This document shows positions 48,518 through 50,406 of a stretch of DNA of 50,406 nucleotides, piece by piece. Both the position numbers and the translations under genes were made by a program. The notes below the pieces were generated by a model. It searched no databases. It was not told the DNA's origin and worked only from the letters and a program-made list of their open reading frames with translations. This DNA comes from Verrucomicrobiota bacterium (lineage in GTDB: Bacteria > Chlamydiota > Chlamydiia > Chlamydiales > Rhabdochlamydiaceae). The DNA is taken from assembly GCA_018239665.1 (NCBI GenBank), contig JAFEGV010000011.1:1-50406 (forward strand), in the 5' to 3' direction. How positions within the stretch are numbered: the first letter of the stretch is position 1; each line of letters opens with the position of its first letter.

Positions 48518-49483
48518 TTAAGTGCCTTTTGGAAAGGTCATGCCAGCATCGTTCCCTTGAACGTTCAATTCTCTGACATGAGGAATTGTGCCGATCTCAT
48601 CAGGAAGGGCTCCCAGATGATTGTGATCTAAACTGATCCCAACGCCATGACGGGCATGATCGCGATCCAGGGTGAGCGCAATAGCAATATTTGGGGAAAC
48701 AAGCATGAAGGCATTGTGGGAACCGTCAATACGGTCCGTACGGAAATAACCCACTTCCGGCGTAATAATGCACATATGCTTGTCGTGCAAATGGTTTCCA
48801 TCTCCTCCGCTTAATTGGAAAAGAGGCAAACGCCAAGTATGGATTGGATGGCCATTTTGCATCCAAGCCCGGATCGCACTTGCTGCTCCAGGAATATCTT
48901 GCACATTGGTGATGCAGCATGTGTTCAAATCGGGATGTTGTCTCAAAAATTCAGCTTCTTCTGGCCATTCTTTTGGAAAGGGGCTTGAGGTCCCTGGAAT
49001 ACTATCGTTGATATACCGCAGAAATAGTTTCACAAGATTGCGATCTTCTGTGATCTGCAACTTTGCTCCAAGAGTTGTATAGTCCAGACCTTCTCCTTGC
49101 CCTTCGAAATAGCAGGCTTCAAAGGCCTTTTGAATGATAACAAGATTGCGCGGATCAGTTATTTGGGTGAAGCCATACTTCTGAATGATCGGTCCGGTAA
49201 CAAGAGCTTTTCCATCTGGACTGTTCAGCTCTGATACAACATAGTTTTGCCCAATCGTCATGAACTCCTGGTTAGCCATCATAAATCGTGCGATGTCCCG
49301 TGGATGTAGCCGTTGAAAAATCATTGTGACGACTTCGATTGGAATGGCCAATGTTGTGAAACTGGAAGGAGGCGACTGCTCTCCCCTTTCTTCTTGCTGT
49401 TCTACGACTTGTCCCATCTGGACAAGAGCGAGCGCGTTATTTTCTTGGACTGGAACTTTAGATAAATCACCAGAAATTGACAT
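48518..49483 (-). CDS. F-box protein with degenerate LRR, probable effector
   Basis: A 321-residue protein. Residues about 45-90 match an F-box: LAIPIEVVTMIFQRLHPRDI, ARFMMANQEFMTIGQNYVVS. In eukaryotes this domain binds Skp1 in ubiquitin ligases; bacterial F-box proteins are typically host-directed effectors. The segment ASAIRAWMQNGH resembles AAIRAWLNDPAH in the neighbouring LRR protein, and the C-terminus (LGALPDEIGTIPHVRELNVQ) holds a degenerate leucine-rich repeat. No signal peptide. The first 14 residues of the open frame are left out because GGGGTT precedes the ATG at 49483. A promoter lies at 49528-49556. Confidence 0.8.
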   Translation of the reverse strand: MSISGDLSKVPVQENNALALVQMGQVVEQQEERGEQSPPSSFTTLAIPIEVVTMIFQRLHPRDIARFMMANQEFMTIGQNYVVSELNSPDGKALVTGPIIQKYGFTQITDPRNLVIIQKAFEACYFEGQGEGLDYTTLGAKLQITEDRNLVKLFLRYINDSIPGTSSPFPKEWPEEAEFLRQHPDLNTCCITNVQDIPGAASAIRAWMQNGHPIHTWRLPLFQLSGGDGNHLHDKHMCIITPEVGYFRTDRIDGSHNAFMLVSPNIAIALTLDRDHARHGVGISLDHNHLGALPDEIGTIPHVRELNVQGNDAGMTFPKGT

Positions 49484-49527
49484 AATAAATAACCCCATTA
49501 ATTTAATTAAAAACTTAAATTGCATAT

Positions 49528-49556
49528 ATTTTAATAAAATTGAAATTATCCGTAAA
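49528..49556 (-). promoter_or_regulatory. Promoter of the F-box gene
   Basis: On the minus strand TTTACG (49556-49551) and TAAAAT (49533-49528) have a 17-base spacer. The -35 resembles TTTACT used by the gene at 42768. The region is very AT-rich, so chance matches are possible. Confidence 0.45.
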
Positions 49557-49707
49557 CCTATAACCTGTTTAATCTAATAATTAAAACTTTTATTTATACA
49601 TAAATATATAAAAGAAATTTGAAAACGGACTTAAAAACACCACTTCTAAAGAGAACTCCACATAGCCGCTAGAGTCTGCACGGAGCCTAAGCTTAAGATT
49701 TGAGCGT

Positions 49708-50406
49708 TTATGCTGCTAACTTCCTTAGCCGCAACCACAAAAGAAGCATTGCCAGAAAGAAGAAGGCAAAGGTGATCGGCATGATCAAGGCGTCTTCCGG
49801 GTAGATGAATTCTGCGAGCAGAACGGCAATGACGGCCATGCTCATGTTGATCCAATTAAGGACGGCAGACGCGTTGGACTTGTTCTTAGCCCCTGTCAGG
49901 GCAAAGGAAGAGATGTGGGCGTAGATCACCGATTCGGCAATGTAAATAAGCACCATCGGAACAAAAAGGGTCCATGTCGTTACCCACCCCGCTGCAAACG
50001 GGACCAGCATCGTCATCGTGGCGATCAGCGTTCCAAGGATCCCTCCTCCTAACAAGTTGATGAGGGAAAAACGTCCTGCTAATCTTGCGCCTAGAAGGGA
50101 GCCGGAGACCATTCCGATGAGCGGGATAAAATTATAGAGGCCGAACTGCTCAGGACTGAGCCCGATCATTTTGATGCCGATGAAAGGTGATTTGGAAGCG
50201 AAGATGTAGATCACAGCAGTGCCGCATCCCATGATCAAACCGCTCGTGACCAGACGGGCATTCTTTAATTTTGCCCGATAGGCTGTGACAATCGACGATA
50301 AGCGAAGGGCCTGAGGATCCAACGAGGGCGCCGTTTCAGGGAGACGGCTAACAAGAAAGAGCCCTAGGAAGCTAAAGATAACCAAAAAGTAAAAACAGCT
50401 CTGCCA
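49708..50406 (-). CDS. MFS transporter, C-terminal part (truncated at window edge)
   Basis: The frame is open to the right edge; 232 residues are visible with about six or seven membrane helices, e.g. LVTSGLIMGCGTAVIYIFAS, LINLLGGGILGTLIATMTML and LIMPITFAFFFLAMLLLWLR, and it ends in Arg-Lys-rich RLRKLAA. The loop with LGARLAGRFSLINLLG resembles Bcr/CflA-type drug efflux proteins. The N-terminal half, with the motifs that would settle the family, lies outside. An internal TTG at 50385 is not a likely start. The 150 bases between this gene and the F-box promoter hold no recognisable feature. Confidence 0.72.
   Translation of the reverse strand, partial: WQSCFYFLVIFSFLGLFLVSRLPETAPSLDPQALRLSSIVTAYRAKLKNARLVTSGLIMGCGTAVIYIFASKSPFIGIKMIGLSPEQFGLYNFIPLIGMVSGSLLGARLAGRFSLINLLGGGILGTLIATMTMLVPFAAGWVTTWTLFVPMVLIYIAESVIYAHISSFALTGAKNKSNASAVLNWINMSMAVIAVLLAEFIYPEDALIMPITFAFFFLAMLLLWLRLRKLAA

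Noticed and set aside
1..50406. tRNA or rRNA genes
   Set aside because: I looked through the intergenic regions for cloverleaf patterns and conserved rRNA stretches and saw none; a covariance-model scan would be the decisive test.

Overview
The window looks like a piece of an environmental (Waddlia-, Parachlamydia- or Simkania-type) member of the Chlamydiota, or a similar host-associated Gram-negative bacterium. The grounds are five full-length porins resembling the Lpg1974/MOMP-like family, a cytochrome bo3 operon, and several host-directed proteins: an F-box protein, a leucine-rich-repeat (LRR) protein with a nuclear-localisation-like tail, and two proteins with deiminase- or deamidase-like active sites. 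This placement is inferred from gene content; there is no rRNA or other marker gene in the window.

Layout. Positions 1-4100 hold the end of an outer-membrane protein, an outer-membrane protein/FAD monooxygenase pair divergent from a TetR regulator, and a BBP7-type barrel. Positions 4.3-6.9 kb hold a probable pentein-fold deiminase and an exported MetX-like hydrolase. Positions 7-16 kb carry two succinate-semialdehyde dehydrogenase paralogues, YqeY, an ada-tag alkylation-repair operon, a frameshifted DUF1543 gene, and ACT, SDR and histidine-phosphatase genes. Positions 16-20 kb hold PhnA, a small secreted protein, an exported formamidase, an OprB-like porin and a P-loop kinase. At 20-22.5 kb an IS630 element splits an alliinase-like PLP enzyme, with a TA duplication that can be reconstructed. 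Positions 22.8-32.9 kb are a mosaic of single genes: a porin, TetR-rhodanese, a MerR/TipA regulator with its own 19-bp-spacer promoter, and exported versions of adenine phosphoribosyltransferase, a DapA-like aldolase, a cupin and adenosine deaminase. Positions 32.9-36.3 kb are a tandem array of three porins, followed by cyoABCDE (36.4-41.1 kb). Positions 41.2-49.5 kb form a likely effector region: a protein-glutaminase-like protein, a divergent unknown protein, then MsrBA and a Wzm/Wzt-type ABC exporter, then the LRR and F-box proteins. A truncated MFS transporter ends the window.

Two themes stand out. First, many enzymes that are normally cytosolic (APT, adenosine deaminase, DapA-type aldolase, formamidase, MetX-like, alliinase-like) begin with export signals, which suggests periplasmic or secreted metabolism at the host interface. 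Second, short palindromic elements are found directly upstream of genes (1937-2110, 31102-31270, 44451-44614), with solo relatives of one terminal repeat on both sides of the deiminase gene. Functional calls rest on motifs read by eye; no database search was possible.
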